Shown: piece after piece, positions 31,944 to 41,355 of the stretch
How positions within the stretch are numbered: the first letter of the stretch is position 1
Layout of the letters: each line of letters starts with the position of its first letter
Assembly (NCBI GenBank): GCA_039960995.1
Contig: JBDVKF010000032.1
Span: 1 to 64,000, forward strand
Length of the DNA stretch: 64,000 nucleotides
From: JABSSA01 sp039960995
GTDB lineage: Bacteria > Pseudomonadota > Alphaproteobacteria > Rhodobacterales > Rhodobacteraceae
Direction of reading: 5' to 3'
The notes under the pieces: model-generated
Seen by the model: only the letters and a program-made list of their open reading frames with translations
What the model was told of the DNA's origin: nothing
The model's database searches: none
Translations under genes and position numbers: made by a program

Positions 31944-34018
31944 CGTTTCAATCCGCTATCTTTCGCAAAACGCAGCTTGGCCCACCAACCAGGCTGCGTT
32001 TTTTGATTTGGCCATTGCGACCAATGACGTGTCCCGGTCACATCGCGGACACTACGGATGTAAATTCCATCCGGCCCCATCATCATCGCCAAGGCACCTG
32101 ATTGAGATAACTTGTCGGGATCGATAACCACGCAATTCTCCAAATCTAACGCGGTCGATGCTATGATCACTTGATCTGCTGCACATCTATCAAACGCTGC
32201 GATGGCGCGTTTTCCATTTAGATGCACAACGTTCAAGTCCCCCATAAACGCTCCCTCTTTGGGCCAGCGCGTGGCTGCATCCTCTTGCGCCACACGTTCA
32301 CCATCGTTTTCTAACCAATTCTTTGCGATGAACCCTGCGCCCTTTGGCTTGGACAATGCGCGCCCTTCGTCGGTCATGACCCCAACAAGATTGCCCTGAT
32401 CAGCGATCAAAACACCCGGTCGGTCCACTTGGGTCCAAAGTGCGATGGCCGCAACGACGGGAACGACGCCTATCCAGCGCGCACGCCCCCGCCATAGGAT
32501 CACAAAGACTGCGCCAAAACACAAAAGTGGCAAGACTTCGGGGCCTGGTCCCGGCACAAAACTGCGCGCGCCGTCCAGCGCGGCGACCCAATGCGAAACA
32601 CCAAGGATCAAACGCAGACCGACCCCCATGGTCCAGAGCCCCAAAAACTCCAATCCAAATGGTGCGAGGACAGCGGCCAGAACAGCTGCCGGAATCACAA
32701 TGATTCCCATTAGCGGCACGCTGACAAGATTTGCGATCAGCCCATAATGTGACACAGCATTGAAATGTGCAGCCCCAATCGGCGCTGTGGCAAGCCCAGC
32801 AACCGCCGAGGAAATTAACACGCCAAGCGTTCCGGCAACCAGTGGCAAGCCGAAACTCAGGTCTACGCCACGCAGATGTTGAAAAACGGCCACCAACGCT
32901 GCGGTGGCGGCAAAGGACATTTGAAAGCCTGGGCTTAACAATGCTTCGGGTCGTAAGGTCAAAACGATAAGGGCCGCAATCGCCACAGACCGCAAGCTGA
33001 GGGCGCGGCGATCCAGCATGATTGCAACCAAGGCAACAGCCGCCATAACAAAAGCACGTTCCGTTGAAACACTGCCGCCTGATAATGACAAATAGAACGC
33101 CGCTGCGATCAATGCTCCCCCGGCTGCCAGTTTGCGAGTCGGCCATCGCAGCGCGACCGGTGGAATGAAAGCGAACACAATGCGAAGCAGGCCAAAGATA
33201 AATCCGCTGAGCAATCCCATATGCAGACCCGAGATGGCCAATAAATGGGCCGTATTCGCCGCGCGCAAATTATCAAGGGCTTGCGGACTCATCCCGCTGC
33301 GATCACCGGTTGTAACGGCGGCGGCAAATCCACCGACATCATCGGGCAACAAAGTTCGGACATGCCCGGATATCGCCATTCGCATTCTAAAGACCCACAG
33401 TGACCAGCCCTTGTCGGGCGGTGCCACAGACAGAACCGGCACACGAGTATACCCCACGCCACCAAGTTTCAGGAACCATGCATGGCGTTGAAAATCGAAG
33501 CCTCCCGGCTCAACAGGACCACCCGGTGGGGACAAATGCCCTGTTGTCATGATACGCATACCAGGGTTTGGGACAACACCCAGTGCCGCATCCCCATGCA
33601 TCGACACCCGCACCCGGATCGGCGTTTTCTTGGGCGAGACGTTGGACAGAACGACTTGATCCAACGTTATTCGAACCGCATCAGATGCAGATCGATCCAA
33701 CCCAACGACCCGGCCTTCGATGCCGCCATAGTAATGCCAATCAAGCACGGGACCAGACACCATATGCGCACGACCCGACGCCAGCAAGACCCCCAAACCC
33801 ACCATTCCAACAAGCATCCAAAGCGGCCCAGTGCCAAAACGTAGGAAATGAGCCAACACAAAGCTGAAAGTGGTAAAAGCAGCTTTTGCACCAAGCATCA
33901 CCGCGTCAGGCTCAAACCGCAAAGAAAAGTACAGTCCAATCCCCATTGCCAGCCCAACTGCAAGCCACGGAAACAAATATCCGCGCTGCACAGCAAGAAC
34001 GCCAGATAGCCAGCCCAT
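31940..34018 (-). CDS. comEC: ComEC/Rec2 family DNA-uptake channel
   Basis: A 692-aa polytopic membrane protein. It has N-terminal hydrophobic segments, an OB-like DUF4131 region (about 85-200), then the competence domain with LLAISGLHMGLLSGFIFGLLR and several further helices, and a degenerate C-terminal part without a full metallo-beta-lactamase site. ComEC carries single-stranded DNA across the inner membrane in natural transformation. ATG 34018 is preceded by AAAGGGGGCAAG, so the start is placed there and not at 34129, which would overlap gltX. It is convergent with lexA. Confidence 0.9.
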   Translation of the reverse strand: MGWLSGVLAVQRGYLFPWLAVGLAMGIGLYFSLRFEPDAVMLGAKAAFTTFSFVLAHFLRFGTGPLWMLVGMVGLGVLLASGRAHMVSGPVLDWHYYGGIEGRVVGLDRSASDAVRITLDQVVLSNVSPKKTPIRVRVSMHGDAALGVVPNPGMRIMTTGHLSPPGGPVEPGGFDFQRHAWFLKLGGVGYTRVPVLSVAPPDKGWSLWVFRMRMAISGHVRTLLPDDVGGFAAAVTTGDRSGMSPQALDNLRAANTAHLLAISGLHMGLLSGFIFGLLRIVFAFIPPVALRWPTRKLAAGGALIAAAFYLSLSGGSVSTERAFVMAAVALVAIMLDRRALSLRSVAIAALIVLTLRPEALLSPGFQMSFAATAALVAVFQHLRGVDLSFGLPLVAGTLGVLISSAVAGLATAPIGAAHFNAVSHYGLIANLVSVPLMGIIVIPAAVLAAVLAPFGLEFLGLWTMGVGLRLILGVSHWVAALDGARSFVPGPGPEVLPLLCFGAVFVILWRGRARWIGVVPVVAAIALWTQVDRPGVLIADQGNLVGVMTDEGRALSKPKGAGFIAKNWLENDGERVAQEDAATRWPKEGAFMGDLNVVHLNGKRAIAAFDRCAADQVIIASTALDLENCVVIDPDKLSQSGALAMMMGPDGIYIRSVRDVTGTRHWSQWPNQKTQPGWWAKLRFAKDSGLKR

Positions 34019-34094
34019 CTTGCCCCCTTTGCCCGTGCTGGATAGTAGAGGCGTAAACCTAAACCCAACATGGTTAGCACAAGGTAAACTCCTG

Positions 34095-35489
34095 ATGTCC
34101 GTCGTAACCCGCTTTGCCCCTTCGCCCACAGGCTTCCTTCATATTGGCGGCGCACGCACCGCCTTATTTAATTGGCTGTATGCACGCGGTCGTGGCGGTC
34201 AGTTCTTGCTGCGGATCGAGGACACAGACCGCGAACGATCAACTCCCGAAGCAACAGCGGCAATTTTGACAGGCCTGACGTGGTTGGGTCTTGACTGGGA
34301 TGGTGATCCGATCAGCCAGTTCGAGAACGCAGATCGGCATGCTGAGGTTGCGCATCAATTGCTGGCTGAGGGTAAAGCGTACAGGTGTTTTTCGACTCAA
34401 GACGAAATCGCCGCGTTTCGTGAAAAAGCACGCGCCGAAGGGCGTTCAACCCTGTTTCAATCGCCTTGGCGGGATGTGGCAGAAGCGGATCATCCGGACG
34501 CGCCGTCTGTGGTTCGGATTAAAGCACCTCAATCTGGTGAAACGATCATCCGTGATCAAGTTCAAGGCGATGTCACAATCCGCAATGATCAATTGGACGA
34601 CATGGTGCTGTTACGTTCAGACGGCACGCCAGTATATATGTTGGCTGTTGTCGTCGATGATCACGATATGGGCGTGACACATGTGATCCGTGGAGATGAC
34701 CATCTCAACAACGCGGCTCGACAAATGATGATTTATTCAGCAATGGGTTGGGACATCCCTGTTTGGGCGCATATTCCTCTTATTCACGGCCCTGACGGTA
34801 AAAAACTGTCCAAACGCCACGGCGCATTGGGCGCACAGGAATATCAGATCATGGGATATCCAGCGGCCGGCATGCGCAACTATCTTGCGCGCCTCGGGTG
34901 GAGTCACGGGGACGACGAGTTTTTCACTGATGAACAAGCACTTGAGTGGTTTGATTTGAGTGGAATCGGCAAAGCGCCTGCGCGTTTTGACACAAAGAAA
35001 CTTGAGCATTTGTCAGGGCAACACATTGCATCGGCTGACCCTGCCGCATTGCAGCGTGAAGTCGCCGAATTCCTTGCTGCTAGCGGAAAACCGCAATTTA
35101 CCACAAAGCAAGTATCCGGTTTTGAGGCTGCTTTACCGCACGTAATGGGGCGTGCCAAAACCCTGCCTGAACTGATTGAAAAGTCATATTTTGCACTGAC
35201 CGAGCGTCCCATAACTCCGGATGAGAAGTCATCAAAATCTCTTGATTCAGTATCCATTAGTATACTGCGGGAATTGACGCCGCAGTTGCAAACCGTTAGG
35301 TGGGATCGGGAACATCTGGAGGCAGCGCTTGGGGCTTTCGCCGAAGCGCAAAACGTCAAGTTTGGAAAACTGGCTGGACCATTGCGCGCAGCACTGGCTG
35401 GACGCGCAGTTACTCCTTCGGTGTTTGATATGATGCTTGTTTTGGGACGCGATGAAAGTCTGGCCCGACTGCAAGAAGCGTCGGCCTAG
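34095..35489 (+). CDS. gltX: Glutamyl-tRNA synthetase
   Basis: A 464-aa class I synthetase charging tRNA with glutamate. The HIGH motif is in RFAPSPTGFLHIGGARTALF (residues 6-25), DLDWDG and HVIRGDDHLNN are in the catalytic domain, and the KMSKS motif is GKKLSKRHG at about 237. The family start MSVVTRFAPSPTG at 34095 is chosen; the open frame extends upstream only because it reads antisense into comEC. Divergent from comEC by 76 bases. Confidence 0.97.
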   Translation: MSVVTRFAPSPTGFLHIGGARTALFNWLYARGRGGQFLLRIEDTDRERSTPEATAAILTGLTWLGLDWDGDPISQFENADRHAEVAHQLLAEGKAYRCFSTQDEIAAFREKARAEGRSTLFQSPWRDVAEADHPDAPSVVRIKAPQSGETIIRDQVQGDVTIRNDQLDDMVLLRSDGTPVYMLAVVVDDHDMGVTHVIRGDDHLNNAARQMMIYSAMGWDIPVWAHIPLIHGPDGKKLSKRHGALGAQEYQIMGYPAAGMRNYLARLGWSHGDDEFFTDEQALEWFDLSGIGKAPARFDTKKLEHLSGQHIASADPAALQREVAEFLAASGKPQFTTKQVSGFEAALPHVMGRAKTLPELIEKSYFALTERPITPDEKSSKSLDSVSISILRELTPQLQTVRWDREHLEAALGAFAEAQNVKFGKLAGPLRAALAGRAVTPSVFDMMLVLGRDESLARLQEASA

Positions 35490-35585
35490 TAAAAAGGTTC
35501 ACTTCTTTTTTACAGGCCGTGCGTAACGAAGGACCAGAAGGTCCCGGCGGCTTGTCCGCCGCTTGATGATGGAAGGAATACAGTC

Positions 35586-36881
35586 ATGGCCGACACTACT
35601 AAATCCGCAACATTGACCATTGATGGAGCAAGCTACGACTTGCCGATCCATTCGCCCACAACGGGCCCAGACGTCATCGACATTCGCAAGCTGTATGGAC
35701 AAGCCGGGGTATTTACTTACGACCCAGGCTTTACCTCAACTGCCAGCTGTGACAGCACGATTACGTTCATTGATGGCGGCAAAGGCGAATTGCTGCACCG
35801 TGGTTACCCAATTGATCAACTGGCAGGCAAATCGCATTATCTCGAAGTTTGCTATTTGCTGCTGTACGGTGAACTGCCGACAGCAAAAGAGCTCGAGAAT
35901 TTCGAAAGCACGATCACGCGGCACACGATGCTGCATGAACAGATGGTCAATTTCTTCCGTGGATTCCGCCGCGATGCCCATCCTATGGCCATCATGGTTG
36001 GCGTCGTTGGAGCAATGTCTGCCTTTTATCACGATTCAACTGATGTCACCGATGAACGTCAGCGCGAAATTGCAAGCCACCGCCTGATCGCCAAGATGCC
36101 GACCATTGCGGCTTGGGCTTATAAATATTCGATTGGACAACCTTTCGTTTATCCACGCAATGATCTGGATTACGCATCGAATTTCTTGCGTATGTGCTTC
36201 AGTGTTCCTGCAGAGGAATACGAAGTGAACCCGATTTTGTCGCGCGCGATGGATCGGATTTTCACACTGCATGCCGACCATGAACAAAACGCATCCACAT
36301 CCACAGTCCGCTTGGCCTCGTCTTCTGGCGCGAACCCGTTTGCGTGTATTGCTGCGGGCATTGCGTGCCTGTGGGGACCAGCACATGGTGGCGCGAACCA
36401 AGCTTGTTTGGAAATGCTGAACGAAATCGGCACACCAGATCGTATTCCAGAATACATCGCGCGTGCCAAAGACAAGAATGACCCATTCCGCCTGATGGGC
36501 TTTGGTCACCGCGTCTACAAGAACTTTGATCCTCGCGCGACGGTCATGAAACAATCTGCGGACGAAGTGTTGGAATTGTTGGGCGTCGAAAACAACCCAA
36601 TCCTCGCCACAGCCAAAGAGCTTGAAGCCGCAGCCTTGGCCGATCCGTATTTCGCGGAAAAGAAACTGTTCCCGAATGTCGATTTCTATTCAGGTATCAT
36701 TCTTGAAGCGATGGGTTTCCCGACATCTATGTTCACGCCGATCTTTGCGCTAAGCCGTACCGTTGGCTGGGTTAGCCAGTGGAAAGAAATGATCGCAGAT
36801 CCACAAAACAAAATTGGACGTCCGCGTCAGTTGTACCTTGGCGATACCGAGCGTGACTATATCGACATAGAAAACCGCTAA
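35586..36881 (+). CDS. gltA: Citrate synthase
   Basis: A 431-aa type II citrate synthase condensing acetyl-CoA and oxaloacetate. Active-site regions are LHADHEQNASTSTVRL, WGPAHGGANQACLEML (catalytic His), GFGHRVYKNFDPRA (second His) and PNVDFYSGIILEAMG (catalytic Asp). GGAAGGA lies a few bases before the ATG. It follows gltX after 96 bases and ends at its own terminator. Confidence 0.97.
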   Translation: MADTTKSATLTIDGASYDLPIHSPTTGPDVIDIRKLYGQAGVFTYDPGFTSTASCDSTITFIDGGKGELLHRGYPIDQLAGKSHYLEVCYLLLYGELPTAKELENFESTITRHTMLHEQMVNFFRGFRRDAHPMAIMVGVVGAMSAFYHDSTDVTDERQREIASHRLIAKMPTIAAWAYKYSIGQPFVYPRNDLDYASNFLRMCFSVPAEEYEVNPILSRAMDRIFTLHADHEQNASTSTVRLASSSGANPFACIAAGIACLWGPAHGGANQACLEMLNEIGTPDRIPEYIARAKDKNDPFRLMGFGHRVYKNFDPRATVMKQSADEVLELLGVENNPILATAKELEAAALADPYFAEKKLFPNVDFYSGIILEAMGFPTSMFTPIFALSRTVGWVSQWKEMIADPQNKIGRPRQLYLGDTERDYIDIENR

Positions 36882-36907
36882 AACTTCCAAGTTTTTAACG
36901 AAATCTT

Positions 36908-36938
36908 AAGGGGATCATCGCAGGGTGATCCCCTTATT
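36908..36938 (+). terminator. Terminator of gltA
   Basis: AAGGGGATCA (36908-36917) and TGATCCCCTT (36926-36935) pair perfectly around an 8-base loop, followed by ATTCG. The T-tract is short, but the position 27 bases after gltA fits. Confidence 0.75.
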
Positions 36939-37014
36939 CGTGGTCGCTTCCTAATATGTCATCCATGGGCGCGTCCATCGTGCGTTCGGTTGAAAACTTG
37001 CGAGGACGTCCCAA

Positions 37015-37374
37015 ATGCGTGATAAATCCTACAACTGGTCCGAAGCCGCTGAAGATTGGGCAAATGAGATTTTAGGCGAGGATAACTCGCACCAAATAGT
37101 CTTATCAGATACCAAATTTACGCCACATATCGAAACCTTCACACCTGCCGTCATTCCGGATGGGTTCACATGTGAAGACACGCCCTGCTCTCTTGCGGAT
37201 TTAAGCTTTGATGATCAGGAAAACGATTTCCAAGAAATGAAAGGCGACAAGAATGACGATCAAACCGCCCCAACATTTCATCAACGACGCACAATCATCA
37301 AAGTAACGCCAAAGCAGGAAACGCCAGACACTGACACATTCGTTTTCTCTCAGCGCTACGGCTCGAAAGCTTGA
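37015..37374 (+). CDS. Hypothetical acidic protein
   Basis: A 119-aa soluble protein with no recognised domain. It is acidic in the middle (DLSFDDQENDFQEMKGDKNDD) and more basic near the end. It has two Cys (CEDTPC) in a C-x4-C arrangement. GAGGA sits about ten bases before the ATG, and codon use resembles the neighbours. It lies between the gltA terminator and a convergent enoyl-CoA hydratase gene, six bases from its stop. Function unknown; likely a lineage-specific gene. Confidence 0.65.
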   Translation: MRDKSYNWSEAAEDWANEILGEDNSHQIVLSDTKFTPHIETFTPAVIPDGFTCEDTPCSLADLSFDDQENDFQEMKGDKNDDQTAPTFHQRRTIIKVTPKQETPDTDTFVFSQRYGSKA

Positions 37375-37380
37375 CGCGTG

Positions 37381-38157
37381 TTACCGGCCCTCAAATTCGG
37401 CAGGACGCTTTTGCATAAAGGCCATGACGCCCTCCATGAAGTCGCGGGACTTGCCGCATGAGCCTTGCTCTTGAGCCTCAAGCAGCAGTTGATCCTGAAG
37501 GTCATTTGACCAGCTCGCCCGAATAACGCGTTTTATCGCGCCATAAGCTTGCGTTGGTCCCTTTGCCAGATGCATCGCGCGTTTGCGCCAATGTCCTTCA
37601 AATTCAGCGTCTGAAACAGATTCCCAGATCAACCCCCATTGATCCGCCTGCTTCGCAGTTATCTTATCCGCAAAAAGCGCTGCTCCCATCGCTTTGGCCA
37701 TACCGACCGTGCGCGGCATGACATAGGTTCCGCCAGCGTCTGGGATCAACCCGATGCGCGAAAACGCCTGCATGAAATACGCGCTTTCCGTCGCGATCAC
37801 GACATCGCAAGACAATGCCAGATTGGCCCCGGCCCCGGCCGCCGCGCCATTCACAGCCGCAATTGTCGGAATGGGGCAATTTACGACAGCGTCCAACATA
37901 GGCGCATATTCATCGCGCAATGTGCGTTCCAGATCCAGATCTGCTGCATTCGCATTGTCACCCAAATCTTGCCCTGAACAAAAGGCGCGCCCTGCCCCAG
38001 TCAAAACCACGACACGAGCCCGTTGCCCGGCATCTGTCATCGCATGTTGGATTTCCGCGCGCATCTGCGTCGTCAGACCATTCAGCGTGTCGGGACGGTT
38101 CAAAGTGACAAGGGCCAGTCCCTCGTTGATGTCGAACGTTAATGTTTCATAGCGCAT
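37381..38157 (-). CDS. Enoyl-CoA hydratase/isomerase family protein (PaaG-like)
   Basis: A 258-aa crotonase-fold protein. VVLTGAGRAFCSGQDLGDNA is the first oxyanion-hole region, PTIAAVNGAAAGAGANLALSCDVVIA the second, and FSRIGLIPDAGGTYVMPRTVG the active-site loop with Asp replacing one usual Glu. That loop resembles PaaG, the ring 1,2-epoxyphenylacetyl-CoA isomerase, but no other paa genes are nearby, so the substrate is open. GAGGGG about eight bases before ATG 38157 selects that start over the one ten codons upstream. Confidence 0.88.
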   Translation of the reverse strand: MRYETLTFDINEGLALVTLNRPDTLNGLTTQMRAEIQHAMTDAGQRARVVVLTGAGRAFCSGQDLGDNANAADLDLERTLRDEYAPMLDAVVNCPIPTIAAVNGAAAGAGANLALSCDVVIATESAYFMQAFSRIGLIPDAGGTYVMPRTVGMAKAMGAALFADKITAKQADQWGLIWESVSDAEFEGHWRKRAMHLAKGPTQAYGAIKRVIRASWSNDLQDQLLLEAQEQGSCGKSRDFMEGVMAFMQKRPAEFEGR

Positions 38158-38227
38158 TGGTCGGCCCCTCTGTTCAGTCAGGGACATAAATACGCATCAT
38201 CTCGTCAGAGGAAAGAGCAACCGCACG

Positions 38228-38692
38228 TCATTCGCCGCGTTCAAGAATGCCTTTCAGCCGATCACGTTCGTCCTGTGTCAATTCCGCCTCTGGAATCGCC
38301 GGGGACTTGGCCCGTGCGCGCAGGTAACTCAACCCTCCGAAAACGCCCAACAAAGCCATCAAAGGACCAGCCGCCCACAGCAAGAGATTTGAACCGGTCT
38401 TGGGCGGGTCCATCAAAACAAATTCGCCATAGCGTTCGACGAAAAAAGATTTGACCTGCGCGTCGGAATCCCCGGCCAAGATACGTTCTCGGATGACCTT
38501 TCGTGCATCTTGCGCCCAATTTGCATTTGACGATGCAACCGCTTCGGATTGACATTGGACACAGCGAATTTCGTGATCTAACCCGCGTGCACGTTCTTCC
38601 AATACAGGGTCATCCAGCTTTTCCGATGGATCCAACGCCCAAACCGGCAACGCCAAACACAGGGCGACAAGAACGGAAATGACACGTCTCAT
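38228..38692 (-). CDS. ccmH: Cytochrome c maturation protein CcmH
   Basis: A 154-aa thiol protein of the cytochrome c maturation system. It has a signal/anchor (RRVISVLVALCLALPVWA), the redox motif RCVQC within LDHEIRCVQCQSEAVASSN, a conserved WAQDAR helix, and a C-terminal membrane segment (LLLWAAGPLMALLGVFGGLSY). It keeps apocytochrome cysteines reduced for haem attachment. The start overlaps the ccmF stop by four bases. Confidence 0.95.
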   Translation of the reverse strand: MRRVISVLVALCLALPVWALDPSEKLDDPVLEERARGLDHEIRCVQCQSEAVASSNANWAQDARKVIRERILAGDSDAQVKSFFVERYGEFVLMDPPKTGSNLLLWAAGPLMALLGVFGGLSYLRARAKSPAIPEAELTQDERDRLKGILERGE

Positions 38693-40653
38693 TCCGCCGG
38701 TACCGCATTTTTCTGGACCGTCTTACGTTCCCCGGCCGCCACTCGGAACCGTCGATCAGACAGTGATAGCAATCCGCCCAGCGCCATCAAACCGCACCCA
38801 ATCCAAATCCAATTTGTCAGAGGTTTGATATAGGTGCGTACCGCCCAACCGCCGCCGACTTGCTCATCTCCGATGACCACATAAACGTCGCGTGCCAAAT
38901 CATAATCTATGCCCGCTTCAGTCGTCGGCATTTGCGCAACCGGGTAAATACGTTTCTCGGGCCGCAGCTGCGCAATTTCTTGTCCATCTTGGTTAAGCGT
39001 GATGAACCCCATGGATGACAGGTAATTAGGGCCCTGTATGTCCTGCACGTCATCCAAGGTCAGCGTATAACCACCAACCGTGAACGGTTCGCCAATTTTT
39101 GCAACGCGAATATCTTCAGTTTGCCAAGCGGTCAGCCCCGCAACCCCAAGCATCGTTATGCCAAGACCACCATGCGCAACCGCTTTGCCCCAATCCGCAC
39201 GTGGCAGGCGGAACAACCGGGAAGCACCCGATTTTCCTGTCCTGCTCCACAGATCGACGGCTGCACCCATAACCAGCCATGACCCCAGGAACGCGCCCAT
39301 CGGTCCGGTCAAACTGCGCCCCGTGTTCATGGCCCATGCCAATCCGCCAAAGGCCAATGCCAGCATGAACACATACCGCAGCGGACGCATGGCACGTGAA
39401 ATCTGTCCACGTTTCCACGGCATCATTGCCCCGATTGGCAAAACCAACCCCAACAAGACCATGAAGGGCGTGAAGGCTAGGTTGAAGAAAGGCGGTCCAA
39501 CGCTCAGTTTTCGATCAAAGAACATTTCTGCCACCAATGGCCACATGGTCCCGACAAAAACGACAAAGCAAGCAACAGCCAGCAGCAAGTTATTCAACAC
39601 CAACGCGCTTTCGCGGCTGACCATTCCAAAGACACCTTTCGCCTCCATCGTGCCGGCACGGAAGGTAAACAATATCAATGCGCCCCCCATAAAGAACGCA
39701 AGGATACCCAATATGAACACACCGCGTTCTGGATCATTGGCAAAAGCATGGACTGACGTCAGCAATCCGGATCGCACAATGAATGTTCCAATCAGTGAAA
39801 AGCCAAAGGCCAGTATCGCCAAAAGGATCGTCCAGCTTTTCAACGACTCTCGTTTTTCAACGACAATGGCGGAATGCAGCAAGGCAGCCGCCAAAAGCCA
39901 TGGCATAAAGGATGCGTTTTCAACCGGGTCCCAGAACCAAAATCCACCCCAGCCCAATTCATAATAGGCCCACCATGATCCAAGTGCGATTCCAATAGTC
40001 AGAAAGACCCAAGCCGCCAAAGTCCACGGGCGCACCCAACGCCCCCAAGCGGCATCAACGCGACCTTCGATCAATGCGGCGACAGCAAAGCTAAACGACA
40101 TGCTGAGGCCAACATATCCAAGGTACAAAAACGGTGGATGAAAGGCGAGCCCGGGATCCTGAAGAAGCGGGTTCAAATCTTGACCGTCAAAGGGCGGAAC
40201 CGAAAGGCGCACAAACGGATTTGATGTGAACAAGATAAAGGCAAAGAACGCCACAGCAATTGCGGATTGCACGCTGAGAACGCGCGCACGCAAAGTGGGT
40301 GGCAAGTTCCCCCCGAACCAGGACGCCATTGCGCCAAACAGGGTGACAATAAGCACCCAAAGCAACATGGACCCTTCGTGGTTCCCCCACGTTCCCGAGA
40401 TTTTGTACAGCATCGGTTTGGCCGAATGGCTGTTCAAGACGACCAAACGCAAGCTGAAATCAGATGTAATGAACGCCCACATCAGGGCCGCAAACGAGAA
40501 CCCCGTCAGCATAAATTGAACACTTGCGGCTGGATCGGCAACGGCCATCCAGGCGCTGTCGCGGCGCCACGCTCCAATCATCGGAACGACGGCCCCGATC
40601 AAAGCAACAACAAATGCGGTGACAAGTGCAAAGTGACCAAGTTCTGTAATCAT
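38689..40653 (-). CDS. ccmF: Cytochrome c haem lyase subunit CcmF
   Basis: A 654-aa polytopic membrane protein that attaches haem to apocytochrome c on the periplasmic face. The WWD haem-handling signature is WGGFWFWDPVENASFMPWL, preceded by GSWWAYYELG. Further conserved segments are NHEGSMLLWVL and VGTMWPLVAEMFFDRKLSVG. I place the start at ATG 40653 because MITELGHFAL is the family N-terminus; a TTG 12 codons upstream is open but unlikely. Its ccmE and ccmH partners lie either side, with two lysis genes and others inserted. Confidence 0.95.
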   Translation of the reverse strand: MITELGHFALVTAFVVALIGAVVPMIGAWRRDSAWMAVADPAASVQFMLTGFSFAALMWAFITSDFSLRLVVLNSHSAKPMLYKISGTWGNHEGSMLLWVLIVTLFGAMASWFGGNLPPTLRARVLSVQSAIAVAFFAFILFTSNPFVRLSVPPFDGQDLNPLLQDPGLAFHPPFLYLGYVGLSMSFSFAVAALIEGRVDAAWGRWVRPWTLAAWVFLTIGIALGSWWAYYELGWGGFWFWDPVENASFMPWLLAAALLHSAIVVEKRESLKSWTILLAILAFGFSLIGTFIVRSGLLTSVHAFANDPERGVFILGILAFFMGGALILFTFRAGTMEAKGVFGMVSRESALVLNNLLLAVACFVVFVGTMWPLVAEMFFDRKLSVGPPFFNLAFTPFMVLLGLVLPIGAMMPWKRGQISRAMRPLRYVFMLALAFGGLAWAMNTGRSLTGPMGAFLGSWLVMGAAVDLWSRTGKSGASRLFRLPRADWGKAVAHGGLGITMLGVAGLTAWQTEDIRVAKIGEPFTVGGYTLTLDDVQDIQGPNYLSSMGFITLNQDGQEIAQLRPEKRIYPVAQMPTTEAGIDYDLARDVYVVIGDEQVGGGWAVRTYIKPLTNWIWIGCGLMALGGLLSLSDRRFRVAAGERKTVQKNAVPAE

Positions 40654-40782
40654 AGTGCGGACTATAGACAGCGCTGAGCGGTCCGCCAATGGCCCCGGAT
40701 CACAATGTCGCGGGTATGAGAGGCCGCTCTAATCCATCCGGGTGGCGGCCCAACTTGTACGGCAAAGCCCGCCTACAACGCG

Positions 40783-41355
40783 TCATGCGACGCGCTTCCA
40801 ATCCCTCAATGCTGCATTTTCCTCAGGTTCAACACTGACCAATGCAAGGACAGCATCAGTCCCAGTACCTGCAACACCCGGTGTTGTTGCCCGCATTGCT
40901 CGTATCTTTGCTACGTTTTCTATAACCGCCGGGACATGTTTGATGCTGGAAACGATTTTGCGCTGAAATTGTTGTGCTTTCACTTGATGCCGCGCACCAA
41001 AATAGAAGCTGACAATAACACCCAATAACCACCACAGGGGCTCGGGAACCAATGCAATACCCTGCATCCGTTCTGCAAACCACAAAGGTTCAATCATGGC
41101 CGACACAAACAATCCCAACGTACCCAAAGCCAATAATGGGCGCGGCAACCTGTTCAACCCATCCATAAAGCGGTCAAACCAGCCATGCCGTGGTACGACA
41201 AACTCATCTCCATATTGTTTCATGGCTTGCGTCTGAACTTCTGCGCCGCGTGTCGCGCCTGCCTCTGCATTCTCGCGAAAAACTTCGACTGTCTCGCGGA
41301 TTGCGTTCCGCCCACCGCCAAAAACCAAGGACAGTGCCTGTTCGATCAAGCCCAT
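40783..41355 (-). CDS. Holin family protein
   Basis: A 190-aa protein starting MGLIEQALSLVFGGGRNAI. After a charged amphipathic region, two membrane segments (RPLLALGTLGLFVSAMIEPL about 72-91, and LWWLLGVIVSFYFGARHQVK about 108-127) match the 3TM-type phage holin family. A second charged region follows. Holins open the inner membrane so an endolysin can reach the wall. GGAGGG lies eight bases before ATG 41355. The gene overlaps the muramidase gene upstream by ten bases, so they form a lysis pair. Such a pair lying outside the capsid cluster serves release of the gene transfer agent in Rhodobacter capsulatus. Confidence 0.82.
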   Translation of the reverse strand: MGLIEQALSLVFGGGRNAIRETVEVFRENAEAGATRGAEVQTQAMKQYGDEFVVPRHGWFDRFMDGLNRLPRPLLALGTLGLFVSAMIEPLWFAERMQGIALVPEPLWWLLGVIVSFYFGARHQVKAQQFQRKIVSSIKHVPAVIENVAKIRAMRATTPGVAGTGTDAVLALVSVEPEENAALRDWKRVA